Origin: Anagrus nilaparvatae
Lineage: Eukaryota > Arthropoda > Insecta > Hymenoptera > Mymaridae
DNA: 64,000 nucleotides
Assembly: GCA_022575985.1 (NCBI GenBank)
Contig: JAKSXM010000142.1
Span: 4,588,001 to 4,652,000 of the forward strand
Direction: 5' to 3'
The number at the start of each line of letters is the position of its first letter. Positions within the stretch are counted from its first letter, which is position 1. Below the pieces are notes generated by a model. The model was not told the origin of the DNA. It saw only the letters and a program-made list of their open reading frames with translations, and ran no database searches. A program made the translations under genes and the position numbers. This document shows, piece after piece, positions 24,409 to 38,187 of this stretch.

Positions 24409-25956
24409 TTTTATTTTTCAAGTTTGCTGATCCTCAAAGTCTCAAGAAACGATGAATATTAATGAAAAAAATGTATTACCTTATATTAAATTTTAAAACT
24501 GCTATGTAAATTAGTTACATTAAAATTATGTTTTTTGATAACATGCACTTATTTTATAATTTTTTGAGGTAAATTATTATTTAATTATTTATATTATCAA
24601 TGTATATTTTCTATTTTTAAATACTTGTAAAAAAAATATCATGTTTTTTTAATTGAAATAATTGACTTCTCATTATCAGTAACGTGTTCAGAAATGTTTT
24701 TTTAATATGTTTGCGATACCGAACAATATATTTTATTTAAAAATTTTAAGTCTATAATTCGAAATTGTTTTCCTTTTTCAAAAATTAGTCAATATTTTAC
24801 TGATAATAATTGGTACCAATTCGAATTTTGGTTACGATAGGTCAGGTTTTAATACCTTCTAAAAAAATACAAAAAGACACTGTTAGTTGTAAATACTTTT
24901 GTGAAATTACAGTATTTGAGAAGTCCAAAAAAGCTGTTTTTAAATTTTAAGCAACTGTTCTTAAATTCATTCAGCCCAACAGCATGCTGAAATAAAATAA
25001 ATTGAAAGCTAACTTACAAGTTTTTTTTTTCTTGAATATTTAAAAATCAATTTAATAAATTAACATGGCAAAAATTCATTAATTTATTACTATTAATAAA
25101 AATTCATAGAGGTATCTAACAACATTTACCTAATTGAAAGATTTAATCAAAGATAAAATAATTGATAGCAGTAAAAAAAAGTGGAGAATATAATATCAAA
25201 TTACCAACACATACATAAATAAAATACAGCATCAGTAGTTAATTCAAAAGCTTGTTTTATTACACCTTTCATCGATGCTATAAAGAAAAATCTTCTTTAT
25301 GTACACGGAAATATGTAATCCTTTAAAAAGATTATTTAAATTTTAAAATAACATTTACATGATATTACCAAACATCTTGTTCTCCATGATATTATTATTT
25401 AACAAAAAAAAATAAAAGACTTTGAATTAAGAAACATTTTTAAGACAGAAAGTAAAAAAATGTATAAATTATAGACAAGTTTAAAATAATTATAGTAAAA
25501 CAAAATGTTGTAAAAAAAAAAAGAAAGGATAATAAAATTTAAATGTTTGTATTATAAAATTTTTTAAGCTATTAAATATTTTATGCAAAGTATACTTATT
25601 TTGATAAAGTTATCAAATAAATATAACGTAATCTATGTAACTTTTTTTTGCTATTATTTTTTTAATCAATAAAATTAATATTTTTTTTTAGGTTGATAAA
25701 AAATATTATTAATGTACTTCTTTGTAAATTTTTGAGCTACTGTGCATGTATTATGCTTTATTACATTTAGATAAAGAAAGAATTTAAATATTAACAGGTA
25801 TTTTATTTATGATACTGTTTTTTTTTTTTTTAAGAATTTTTTGCAGATTTTTTTATGTTACAAAAAACTAATTTTAATTCAATCGATGAAATAATTTTTG
25901 TTACAGAATGCTTTCAAAAATATTGTTACCTTGAGTGGTAGATGTATGATATTATT

Positions 25957-25993
25957 ATTCTCGCAAGTGAAATGACTTTTTTAGTGTATATGT
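25957..25993 (+). promoter_or_regulatory. PSEA-like motif plus TATA box, copy 5
   Basis: ATTCTCGCAAGTGAAATGAC starts at 25957 and TATATGT at 25987, 30 nt apart. The core ATTCTCGCAAGTG resembles the ATTCCCAACTG core that I recall for the Drosophila PSEA. A T5 run follows at about 26026, only some 15 nt after the expected start. Confidence 0.57.
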
Positions 25994-26251
25994 AAGAGTC
26001 TGCTTTGTTAATTTGCTATGAAATTATTTTTACAAATACTTCAATATAAATGAATTTTACTAAATATATGCCAAGTTAATTGACTTTTAAGATTTTTGTA
26101 TTTTTTTAATTATTCGTCTCTGCGTCTTGGTAGAAGGGAGAAAAATAATTATAATATTTTATCGGGCATCCAATCAATTTGTATTGTTTTTCGGGCAAAC
26201 GACAAAAAATCACACGTGATTAATAAAACTCCTCCTCTCGCAGGGAGCGAA

Positions 26252-26674
26252 TAGTCTTGGTGAATAAAGTTTTCCAAGCAGATTCTCAACTTATAATATA
26301 CAAAATTTGAATATGCGCTGAATAGTAGCCCAGATGCCGAACGTGTTTTTATACATAGTACAGAGTTATACAGATTTGTGTAGGGGACACTTCTGTAAAA
26401 AATACTGCAAACTTTTAGTACTTTGTCGTTTTCTGGCGTACCGATTCCATTTAAATAACATTAAGTCGGTACGACAGAAAATGACAGGGTGAATACAGCC
26501 ACAATAGAAAATACACCTTGTAAAACACAAGAGCGTGTATCTTATTACAGGGTTGTGAAAAACACGTTCAGCATCTGAACCCTGGTATACTGACTTTCAG
26601 TACTATTCAGCGCATATACAAATTTTGTATTATAAGTTGAGAATCTGCTTGGAAAACTTTATTCACCAAGACTA
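26252..26674. mobile_element. TIR element (about 423 bp), TA flanks
   Basis: TAGTCTTGGTGAATAAAGTT at the left and AACTTTATTCACCAAGACTA at the right are perfect inverted repeats. The arms extend for about 75 bp to the ...CGCTGAATAGTA / TACTATTCAGCG... pair. The centre holds a second hairpin (GTACCGA...TCGGTAC). It is GC-richer than its surroundings and has no reading frame. TA at the border can be read as a target duplication. Confidence 0.9.
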
Positions 26675-28706
26675 CTCTTAACTACAGCTAGAACCGAATC
26701 CTATAACCTCATAATATCTATTAATTCCAAAAAAAAATTATTAATATTTCTAAAATTGAAATACCTGTATCAAGAAATTAACTTTAAAAAAATTCACACA
26801 AAATAATTAATTATACTTTACACGTAATTTCATTTCACATTTTTTTAAAACTTAAGAAAAATTCTAACCCATCTCATGCACTTTGTTTTTGTCATAAAAA
26901 AAAGTATAAGGATACATTTCGTTACATAACAAAGAAAAATACTTTTTATTATGACAAAAATGTATTTATTGTGTTATTGTTTTTTAATACTACCTATAAA
27001 AAAAAAATTCATTAAATTTTAAAAGATATTTAAACAATTGCGTTACAACAAACAAACATTAAAAAAAATATTTATACCTATTTTTTTTATTTAATGTTAC
27101 AATTAAAATTTATTATTATCAATTAAAATTTATGATTAATTATTATATTACACTGTAAGTAATTTGTCAACAATTAATAATAAAAAATATATATAATTGT
27201 TATAATTAATATGTAATTACAAGATTTACAACTTGCATTATTGTATGTAAATTAATAAAAAAAAAATTCTAAATTTTATTTTTACAAGTTATACCTATAA
27301 ATTAGATATTTTACAATCTGTATTATTCATCAATAAGATAATGTAATATTTATTTATTTATTTTTTTCTTGCTTAATAAAATAATGTACTTCTTCAGTAT
27401 TTCTATCTAGTAGTAATATATTTTATTCAATGTTAAATGAAGAACGTACTTTGCTATTGCGAATGTGATTTATACATGTAAGTTATTTCATTTTATAATC
27501 TGTAATGAGTTATACTTTGTTTATTTTTTATGCAATTTTGTAATATCTTTAATGTACAACTTACGTTTCTCTCTTTATTTTATTATAAGTGATCTATGCG
27601 ATTTTTTGCGATTTTATTGATGATGGGAATTTGAACTTTTGCTTGAGGCGAGCTTTGATATACTTATTTTTTACTTTTATTCTTTGTAATTTAAATTTTT
27701 AGGCTAATTTTATCATGCATTAATTTCTAATCAGTAATTTTTTTTTGTTTCAGGTGAGTCAAATTTCCCTCAATCATAGTGCAGTAGTATAGGGTAAGAA
27801 CTACACCTAATTATGAATAAAACTAATAAAAATATGACTTAATTTAAATTTTATGTTAAATAAATATTGATTTATTTTTTTGTAAAAATCTAGTAGCTGT
27901 TTTTATTATCTTATGCTAATTTTGTTATTATAAAAAATATGTTTATCTACTTCTCTATGGACTGAACAATATTTACTTATGTTTATTATTTCAAAGCTCG
28001 AATATAAATATTTTTATTTTTTAATCTGTGCAATTTTGACATTAAAGACAGTGTTTGTTTAGTATTGTTTATGACCAAGATTTTTAAATGCAGAATTTTG
28101 TATAAGTGCAATAGGGAAAAAATTTGTTTGTGAAAAACTGCTGATTTTGAAAGAAATTTATCAGGAAATTGGATAAAACTTGTCACATACTAGAAAATTT
28201 TTCACCAGGAAATATGAAATTTCGTTTTTGTAAAAATTATGTTAATTTTCTCATATTATGTATAAAATAAGAATTATTATTAATTTTCACACGGAAAACA
28301 GCCATATTTATTAATTGATTGGCCATTATAGTTAACAACTCTGCTAATTTTCTGTATCATTATGCTTAAACTCTCTATAAAATTGTCACATCACTCTTCA
28401 AAAAAAACTTTCTCGATTATTTACGGGTAATTTGAATACATGCAAATTCATGTAATCTGTATTTATATCATCTAATTATTGTAATTAAGTAAAAATATTT
28501 TTTTTTCGAAATTTAATAACCGTTTAAGTGTGATGATGGCTGAATATAATTATATGTGCTGAGATAGTAATTATTTTAAATAGTTGTTTTTATTAGTGAT
28601 TACCGAACTAAAATGATGGGCGTGCCAAAAATGTAAGAAATGTTCACACTTGGAAATAAATTACATACGCGAGCTCTTATGGAACCAAAAATTTGATAGT
28701 ATTGTA

Positions 28707-29110
28707 CACTGTAAAAAGTTACTTTTTTATATTAACAAAAAAATTCGAACATTTTCGAAAATATTTGTAAATATTCGAAAAAAATTGTATAATAACTAAA
28801 TTTAGTATGTTAACAAAAAATTCGAGTATTTTTGATTTTTTTTGTGAATTCGCGAGAAAAATTGATAATTTACAATTTTATTTCGAAAATTTACAAAAAG
28901 TAAATTTCCAAAAAATAGTTGTGAATTTGCAATTTTTTTCGTAAAATCCCAAAAAAAAAACGAGAATTCTCGAATTTTTTGATAAAATAGGTACTAAATT
29001 TAGTAAATTTTCGATTTTTATCGAATATTTACAAAATTTTTTGAAAATTCACTAATTTTTCGAAAAAATTCTATTTTTTTGTAAATCTAAGAAAGTTACT
29101 TTTTACCGTG
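28707..29110. mobile_element. MITE family A, copy 6 (404 bp), TA target duplication
   Basis: It starts CACTGTAAAAAGTTAC, ends GTTACTTTTTACCGTG and is flanked by TA at 28705-28706 and 29111-29112. The body matches the GMC intron copy closely, including the AAAAAATAGTTGTGAATTT block. Confidence 0.9.
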
Positions 29111-29880
29111 TATAGTAGACTTAATCGATATAAAAATGTTATTAAAGCCTAAATAAACAAATGAAAAAAGGAATTATTTATTTAAAAAATAATATTTATT
29201 TTATTACATTTATATAATAATAATTTTCACTCTTTAAGAAAGTATAATAACAATATTTCAACGTGTATATAATATTTTCATTTTATATATATCTGACACG
29301 TTCATCAAAATAATATAAAATTATAATAAAACTCTATGTAGGTACATATATAACAACTTTCAAGCAATTTTCGTTCTAATTACATACAATGTATAACAAG
29401 GATTGTAAAGTTATGAAACATGTTTTAAAAAAAACAAGAAAAGGAAAACAATTTTATAAAAAAATAAATTTTCCTTCCTTCCGCTCTTCAGTGTATATGT
29501 TTTCTTTTTTTATAATAACTATAATTTTATGTTTTACCAACATAAATATTTTTTATTTCAAATTATGTAAATTAAGTTATTTTTCTTAATAAATTTTATG
29601 TATTATTATATATTAGTCTGGTCGATTTTCTTAAATTTTATTTGGTTTTTAAATTAATAAATACAATGCAGTGTGCAAAAGTTTTCAATTTTTGGGCCCT
29701 CAAATTTTTATTAGCTGAAAATACATTCTCGTTTGCTTCAAGCACAAAATCTGGATGCGCAAATAAAATTCAAATTATGCAGGTATCAAAAGGAAGCAAA
29801 AATTGGCATACGTTAAACGGATTTTCTTTTCAGTGTAGGGTAATCAACCTGAACATTTGTGTTTTTTTCGGATTTTTTAG

Positions 29881-29990
29881 ATTTTTAGTCAGGGAAATTT
29901 TCGATTCATTCACTGCCTGCAGTCCTTTTTAACCAAATTTTAAACAAATGTCCTGCTCAATTTACCAGAATTTCGAGTAACTGCACACCT
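29881..29990 (+). repeat. Dispersed repeat C, copy 1
   Basis: A stretch with TTCGATTCATTCACTGCCTG followed about 55 nt later by GAGTAACTGCACACC has a relative on the minus strand at 38089-38187. Short open frames across both copies share the peptide piece KIFDSF or EIFDSF; this comes from shared DNA and is not evidence of a gene. Confidence 0.5.
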
Positions 29991-32210
29991 CTAATACCTA
30001 AAATTTACTTGAAAAGTTAAAACTCAAGTTAACCAGCCCAAAAAAGTTTAAAAAACGACCTTCCAAATTTTAAATTTTCTAATTTTATAAATTTATTAAA
30101 TTTAAAATTTTTCAAGTAAAATCCAAGCTAAAGTAGATATAATAATAAATATTCATTTGAGAGCATTTTTTTGCAAAACAAAAAAAAAGAAATCACTTCG
30201 TTATAATATAACACTACTATATTAGTAACAAGCTAGATTAGATAATCTAATATACAGACAAATAAGTCTTTTATTATAATATAAAATCTTGTATCTCCTA
30301 ATTTTAACAAATTTTTTTTCATTCATACAAATGCATTCCAGTTACATTTCTTTTTTTTTTTACGACTTCATCTTTTCCACAAATGGTAAAAACTGCCTTT
30401 TAATATCATGTAGATATAGTACCTTTCTTTAATTCAGACATTAAAAATAGTACATTATTATTTATTGACTTAAAATAACCGTTTTTAGAAGTAGGTATCG
30501 TTTTTTATAAAATTTTAAGAATTTTTATTGATTTGAATTTTTAAATAATTTCATATCAATTATGTACTTATTACTGAAAGTTGCTTGGATTTTTAATTAC
30601 CACGTGAAACTAAGCACCAATTAACAAGTCACTCTGTCTATAAAAATTATTTCTTATGTGATTAAGAATTTAATTTCTTTAGCGAAGGGCATCAAATTTC
30701 AAAGAACCCTTGAATCCAATTTATAACACAATGTCCAGGCTAATATTTACAAATAACAATATTGGAATATCTTAAATATAAATAATATATAATTAAACGT
30801 TTTTTTAATTAAATATTAAATAAAAATTTACAAGTGTAGATATAACATTAATTACTATAATTTACAGATTTTAATAAAGAAAGTTTTTTATTTTCAAAGA
30901 TTTTTTTGATAAAATCTTTAAAATTTTATTTCCTTTTAGTAATTAATAATTATTTTTTACTATTTAATTATTATTTTCAATTTTCATGCATAAATAAAAC
31001 ATGATAAGTGATAGTTTTAAGCTTTAATTAAATTTTTACTTTTCAATGTAACTTATCAAGATATTTTTATGAATAAAATTTTATAATTACTTGGACAGAG
31101 ATTAGCTCTGAAAAAAGGAAAGATTGGGTAACTGATTGTTTTCTGATATAAAAAGTCTTGTATGTCAATATTAAAAAAAAAGGGGGATAATGACTTTTAA
31201 CTGACTTAAAAAGTGCCAGGGTTAACAGTAAAATAATTTTCTTAAAAGTGTCAAAAATAATTACAATCAGAGCTTGTTTATAAATAGAGGTTAATAAATT
31301 TTCTTGTAATTATAACAATTTTTTTTTTGTTTATGTAAGTGTCATTTAAGTACAGAAACGTTTTGCTTGAATAGTGACAATTTGTTTTATCGTGTGTGTT
31401 TAAAATCTCACAACTTATATTTATATTTTTTAAGTAATATTTTAATGCATGTAATTATAGGCTATTTGAGATATAAATAGACAAAATTTTTGCGTAAAAT
31501 AAATATGATAAATTTGAGTTCAAGAATGTAGGTCACGTGCAATATCGTTTATAATTATATTATTTCAGGAATATTAAGAGTTTAATACAGTTTCTGGGGC
31601 AGTAATGGAACTCTTAGAGTAGATAGTTTTTTAATATTTGAAACAGAAGGAAATTTAAGCATAAAAAATTTATTCATTTTTAGTAGGATTTATCATAAAG
31701 ATTACATAACAAATTTTACATTTATGGCAATTGGAATAGTGGTTAAAAAGAATCGAGTATAATTTTGGTTAAATTTAGGATAATCAAGTTGTAAACTATT
31801 GTTTTTGGTTTCACATTAGCTATTAAAAAGTGGTAATTTCGAAAACAAAAGTATTTCAAAACCAACTAAAATTTGAAAAACACACAAACACAAACTAAAA
31901 AAAATTTAATTTTCTTCTGTAATTCATTTTTTATTACTATCAAAAAGGAAATAAATAAAAATACTTTCAGTCTTATAAAAAATTGCACGCAATAATATAA
32001 ATTAGGTTTACAATATTATTTATAAAAACATACAACAGGATCTTTGGCTATTGATTTTCAAAAAAAAAATTTCCAAATCAGATATATTGACACATAAAAC
32101 CAAACAGTTAAATAAAAGCTTATTTTTATTACTGAATTGTTTTGCACGAATAGATAAAGTAAAATAGTACTATAGAGCCAAACTACAATAACTAATAATT
32201 AAGTTACTAG

Positions 32211-32231
32211 GTATATATATATATATATATA
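32211..32231. repeat. (TA)n microsatellite
   Basis: About ten TA units follow ACTAGG. Confidence 0.85.
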
Positions 32232-33119
32232 AAAGAAAGTATTTGTATATGTACGAAAAAAAAACTTGCCACACGTCAACATGTTAATGTTATAGTACAT
32301 TCTCTATACCATATTCGGCTGTAAGTCATGATTGAGACACACAGGAATTAAGAAGCAAAAATTTTTTTTAAAACTAATTCAATTATACTTGTGGTCACGC
32401 CTCGTATATACATATAACAACTTTTGTTCTCTTAATTGTGTCTTGTTCACTTTGGTCACTTTATATTTTGCAAGAATTTTATATTTTTAGTATGTTATTA
32501 AATATAATGGAATGTAAACTAAAAATTAAAAATTGCAATAATACCAACAAAATTTATACCAGTTTTTATTAATATATAATTTAATATTTTTGCTGTTAAT
32601 AATGAAAATTTTATGTATATTAGACCATGGTTTATTGAATGATTTTATTAAATTTGGGTGCTTGTAGTTCATAAAATTAGGTTAAATTCATAAAAAAAAA
32701 TCAAATTCTAAAGCAGCTTTATTTCGGTGCTTTTTAGATGAAATCATCAGACGCATGAGTTGTAAATATTAAACAACGAAAAATATCAAAACAACCAAGG
32801 TCTATTGTACATACATCTGTAAATATATTTAGATATAATAATATGTTTTTAACATCAGGTTTATTTTGATAATTTTGTTCTTTTATAAATATAGTTTACT
32901 AAATTTACCCATAAATACTAATATTAAAATTAATATTGTGTCAGTTTTAATTATGATATTAGTAAATAGAACATAAATCGTGTAATGATAAATTGATTTT
33001 TTTATTTTTGACATAAATACTTCAACAAATTGTCATATTAATAATATCTAATTATAGTTAAAAATAACTTAAATATTAAAATTTATTGAAAAAAAATTTT
33101 TATACAGGGTGTCATTTTA

Positions 33120-34085
33120 AACGATACACTCAAATGTCTAGAAAACAAAGCAAAATAACGGAAAATGTTTCATTGTAAAAATTGTGAAGGTTGGAAGAGG
33201 CCATCTGATGAAGGGCGTTAGATTTGGGTCTTAGGGGCTCAGGAGGACTCAACTTAGGAATTTTAGAAATTCTCCAGGAGGAGGAATCGCTTTTTAATAT
33301 TGGAAAATTCAAAATTGTCTACCGCCATTTACCCTCGCTTTTTTATAAAAATTGTGAGAGTTGGAAAAGTCCATCTGATGGAGGGCGTTATATTTGATTC
33401 TTACAAGCCCAGCAGGCCCCAGTAGCGATAATTCTGCAGTCCTAATAGTTTTATTCTATTGGTGCCGTTCACTCGCGCTTCATTCATTTTTAAAACCGAA
33501 GGCGCGGGTAAACGGCTGTGGATGTTTTTGAATTTTTGGATATTAGCCAATCTATTATTTAATTAAACAGTATATTTTTTTATCAAAAAATGGAAAAATT
33601 ATTAGTAGCCACAATTCTGCAGCCCCATTCGTGCTATTCTATCATCTCCGTTTACCCGCGCTTTATTCATTTTTAAAACCGAAGGCGCGGGTAAACGGCT
33701 GTAGAAGTTTTTGAATTTTTGGTAATTAGACAATTTTTATTTTAAGTAAACAGTTTATAGTTGAATCAAAAAAAGGAAAAATTATCAGTAGCCACAATTC
33801 TGCAGCCCCAATCGTTCTATTCTATCATCGCCGTTTACCCGCGCTTTATTCATTTTTAAAACCGAAAGCGCGGGTAAACGGCTGTGGAAGGTTTTGAATT
33901 TTTGGTTATTAGACAATTTTTAGTTTAAGTAAACAGTTAATAGTTGAAACAAAAAATGGAAAAATTATCAGTAGCCACAATTCTGCAGCCCCATTCGTGC
34001 TATTCTATCATCGCCGTTTACCCGCGCTTTATTCATTTTTAAAACCGATTAGGTTAAGGTAAACGACTGTAGAAGTTTTTGAATT
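33120..34085. repeat. Tandem array (about 170-183 bp units) with a GC-rich hairpin
   Basis: The motif ATTCATTTTTAAAACCGA recurs at 33482, 33665, 33848 and 34031, an exact 183-bp spacing. The units share GTAGCCACAATTCTGCAGCC. Two upstream blocks (33177 and 33347, 170 bp apart) share AATTGTGA, CCATCTGATG and AGGGCGTTA. In the regular units GCCGTTTACCCGCGC pairs with GCGCGGGTAAACGGC, a 15-bp stem with a loop of about 23 nt. A TACAGGGTGTC start at 33103 may be the element's edge. No gene is supported here. Confidence 0.85.
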
Positions 34086-34159
34086 TTAAGTTATTCAGCC
34101 TATGAGAAAAGTAATATATGTTTACGGGTCGGTAAAATTACATAAAAACTTAAATATCG

Positions 34160-34306
34160 CCAAAAAATCGTTTTTTAAGGTTTTTGGGGGCCTGTCAGGC
34201 CTGAAGTTTCAAACGGGAATCAGTTTTTTGATAACTTTTCGGATCATATTTATGTTAGGTTTGGTTCCGAGTGCCAAATCACTATACTTATCCGGAAGTA
34301 GCTTTT
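34160..34306. mobile_element. MITE family B, right-arm fragment
   Basis: It ends in CAAATCACTATACTTATCCG followed by GAAGTAGCTTTT, and contains AACTTTTCGGAT as in the full-length right arm. It sits at the end of the tandem array at 33.1-34.1 kb. The left arm is absent. Confidence 0.72.
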
Positions 34307-35772
34307 GATTGATTATATCTTTTACTTTGATATTTTGTATAAATATAATATTTCTAAAAAAAGACGAGTTAAAAGGTGTTGTTAATAATTTTTGTAGTAT
34401 ATAAAAGAAAAAGTTAAAAAATTTCGCAATATCAATTACTATGTATCATCAAGAATCATGACATTTTTGGTTCGCTTTTACTACATAATTTTTTTTTTAT
34501 AATTGAAAAATTATTTTTTTTTTCTATTTGTATTTGATTTATGTAATAACAATTATATTTATGGTATTATTTATATTTATATATCGTAATAGAAAATTTT
34601 GTAATTACAGAAATAATACAATTTTTTTTAAATAAAAATTTTTATGGTTTACAAGACTATAAATAAAATAACAATTTTTTTTTTTAATTTAGGAAAAAGT
34701 TATTTTATATTTTTACAACAATTAATCAATTTTATATACGAAAAATGTTATTTTATTAGATAATAACATAGCAAAAATAAAATTAAATTGAAATTATTAT
34801 CCAATTATAAAAAAATTTTGTACATTTTATTACATATTGTTATAATTTATTATTATATAAATTAAATTAAGAATTTTTTTTCCATTAATTCTTGTTTAAA
34901 AATTTTAAATTTTTAATGATAGCGTGACTAGAAGATAAAATGTATTAAAAGAAAGATGGGAAAAAAGATGCTCCTTTCAAACTCGGATGTCTTGAAAAAT
35001 AAAAAAAAACTTTCTCCGATGTTACAAAAGTTTATAGCATAAAACGAAATTATCTATTTTATATATTGTAAATTATGTTCAGTAAACGTAAAAAGTTATT
35101 TATTTAGAAGAGAATGCCAGCTATATGTACCTATTTTTTTTTGTTTTTAAATTTAATGTTATTTTTTTTAAACCATAATTTAATAAGTCAATGTTTATCT
35201 CTATTTGAACATAATTTACACTGTTCAACAAGAAATCTGTTATATAATACTGATGTAAATATATTTATGATGCACAATATTTTCTTTTTATGTTGAGTTC
35301 GACACTATTAATAAATTTTAGTTCATTTTTCGATTGTAGGTGGCGTTTTCTTTTCTTGCAATAAAAACGCATTTTAAAGTGTATATAACAAACACTTACA
35401 TCTCAGTATTAAATTAAAATTCATTTTGAAAATAAAATTTACTACGATATTTACTAAAATATTTCCGACTATAGAAGTGGAAATAATTCTTAAATAAACT
35501 TTTTACATTACTATTTTGTTTTTTAATAATTGAATTCTCTAAGAATATTCTTTTTAATATAAACTGAAGGGTAATTCCACTATTCTAGATCGTTGTGGAA
35601 TTTTAAAAATTATCCGCTACTTGTTCTTCTGGTGTTCTTGATGTTGTAGTTATTTGTATTAGTAGATTAGTAGATATGGCAAGAACCAAGTACACTGTTA
35701 TACATTTCTTTTGTATTATATGTACTTACAAATATTTTAGTAATACCTAATAAATCTTGAATAAAGAATCTG

Positions 35773-36171
35773 ATACTACTCCAGTTAAATCACGGTTTTG
35801 GTTGTATAGTTTGTGTCCATCTCCATATTTGGACTATTGTAGGTTTTTTTGGTCGCTAATTACGAAAATCGGGGTCTTTTTCTATGATAAATGGGGGCTT
35901 TACACTTAAAGTTGCACAAAGTACCTCTAAAAATGGGTAATTTTTGATGTATTCAAATTTGAAATGTCCAGATTTGATCAACACGGTTTTTTTGAGTCGT
36001 TGATCACTAATTTTGGGGTCCTGCCTATTTAAGGGTAAATTATTATTTTTTTTAAATCCTCGAAATTTGTGATCAACGACCCAAGAAACCCATTTGGATC
36101 AAATCCCGGGATTTCGGATACATTAACATTAACTCCCCCCCCCCCCCCTCGTGATTTGATTGGAGTAATAC
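35773..36171. mobile_element. TIR element (about 399 bp) with a C14 tract
   Basis: ATACTACTCCAGTTAAATCACG and CGTGATTTGATTGGAGTAATACT are inverted repeats at the two ends. Inside are two related blocks around GTTGATCACTAATTTTGGGG and GTGATCAACGACCC, also inverted. A run of 14 C lies just inside the right end (36135-36148). Confidence 0.72.
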
Positions 36172-38088
36172 TGCTCTTTGCGAGATGTTAATTCACGAGA
36201 CGTATTAAAATATGCAGATAAAATAAAATTAATGTAAAACTTAATTTAATAGTTTAATAATTACTATTATTAAATAATTAAAATAGCACTCTGTAATTTA
36301 GATGATTCATTATTTTAAAATATAATTTTATTAAATATTTTCTATAATAAATGCATAATTATGAATTTTTTTTCATATTATAAAATATCCACGCATTCAT
36401 TATTATATTCTTTTAATAATAACGCAATAAATATATATTGTTATTATATTACACATGAACTCTAATGCAAATACATGTACGATATTATATCACTTTTAAA
36501 AATCATTATTATAATTTACTTATGTAATACCTATTTTTTTTTATCTTTCGTGTTTAAAATTTAAAAAAGTAATGTCCATTATTTTCATGTGTGTAGTTTT
36601 TAAATTTCACACGATATATTGTAAATTTGACTGATGTAATTCATATTTTGTCATTTGAATTTTAATAATTTATGGCATTTAAAGTATAAGTAGTAAGGAT
36701 GTCAGTTTTTGAGCGTGCGTGCATAATATAAGTGAAATACATATTTAGCAAAAAATTTGTTTTTAAAAAATTATGAATTTTTTGATTGAAAATAATTTTT
36801 AAAATAGAGCACACATTAATTATTTTGGATAAAAAAATTAAAGGGTAAAAATGTTTTTTGGTCCAAAAAAAATATTTCATTGTGTGAAATTTTAAAAGTG
36901 GAAATTAATCATTCGGAAACTGGTATCAATTTGGATAACTAGGTTAGATCAAAAATCAAAGATGTGAGAATTTAAAATTTTAAGTCATGAAATAAATAAA
37001 TTTTCTATTTTTTTGTAATCTCTTAAAAATGCCAAGAAGTTAAAACAGATTACACTAAATAATTTCACAAATTTACATCAGCCATACAAAAAATATAATC
37101 AAAAATTCTTATCAAAACTCAACGCTTCTGCGTAAAATAAGTCTACGTTTTATTCTCATTAAATATATAATGTGAGAAAATATTTCTAATGTAACAACTT
37201 ACAAGAAGAATCTGATTCTTTATCTGAATGTAATTTTTCACCTCGAGTATGAAAAAACCTGTCAAGTTTCCAGCACACTGTGTAATAATTGATTAAAATT
37301 GCTAACAATTAAGTGAAATAATAGCTCAGATCGATCAAATATTATCATATCAAGGTCAATTTAATAAGAAACCCATCAATCTATGATAAATGACAAGATC
37401 TATAATTATTGATAGATTTTAAAACAATTGAACATTAAATCACAGTTCACTTACGAAATAATAAACTTTTATTTCAAAAAAAAAATTTTTTAATTCATAA
37501 TCTATGTAAACTGACAAACGCAACAAATGTAATATTAATCTTAAACATGCGTATTTATAAATCAAAAAATAAAGTTAACATGAATAAGTAAATTTATATT
37601 TTATAAACAAAAGGTTAATACACGTAAGTTCACACGTTTTATATTTATTTTTTTAACTTTACAGAAAAGAGAATGCACTTTTATAGATGTTTTTTGTATA
37701 AATAAAAAGAAGGTGGAGTTTTTTTATTTTTTTTTTTATAAGAATTATGATAGTTTTACACGCAATTCAATATATTTTATTTTTTTTATTTATTAATTAA
37801 ATTTATTTTTTTTTTTTTTTTATAGAAAAATATTTATTGCGAATCATTGATATTGTAATTAGCTATTTTATAAATATTTTATAAATCATGCTGTATAAGC
37901 ATGATTTATTTTCAGTTTTTAATCTAATATTGAAATTTTTGATGTTGAAAATATTGGAGATTACACTAATTTTGATGAATTTTGGGATACAGGATTTAAT
38001 TAGAAAGCAAATTGGTAAGGGTTTTAAAAATAAATGTAGACCCTGGTGTTTGAAGGTAATGGTAAATTTAAAAACTACATCTATTAAG

Positions 38089-38187
38089 TGTGCGTGGTTA
38101 CTCATAGTTTTGGGTCAACTATCCTAAAGTTTGGGTATTTTTTCAAACTGTAGGCACAGAATGAATCAAAAATTTTTCTAGCTGAAA
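38089..38187 (-). repeat. Dispersed repeat C, copy 2
   Basis: Read on the minus strand it contains TTTGATTCATTCTGTGCCTA and then GAGTAACCACGCACACT, in the same order and spacing as at 29881-29990. The outer limits are not defined. Confidence 0.5.

Larger units (their letters stand above)
24409..33119. other. Intergenic, 5' of the GMC gene
   Basis: No gene supported. It contains the promoter-like module at 25957, the TIR element at 26252, the MITE at 28707, repeat C at 29881 and the TA microsatellite. The GMC promoter must lie near or beyond 24409, unless an untranslated first exon sits farther away. Short open frames here have the low-complexity composition expected by chance. Confidence 0.6.

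Noticed and set aside
24119..24430. 103-codon plus-strand frame over the GMC start
   Set aside because: Antisense shadow of the GMC exon.
28409..28445. TTTCTCGATTATTTACGGG as a possible module
   Set aside because: No TATA box at +30 and the CAANNGAAATG part is not present.
29642..29932. 96-codon plus-strand frame
   Set aside because: Overlaps dispersed repeat C; the peptide similarity to 38102-38299 (minus) follows from the shared repeat.
33420..34085. CRISPR-like array
   Set aside because: Regular 183-bp units with no variable spacers, in animal DNA; a tandem repeat explains it.
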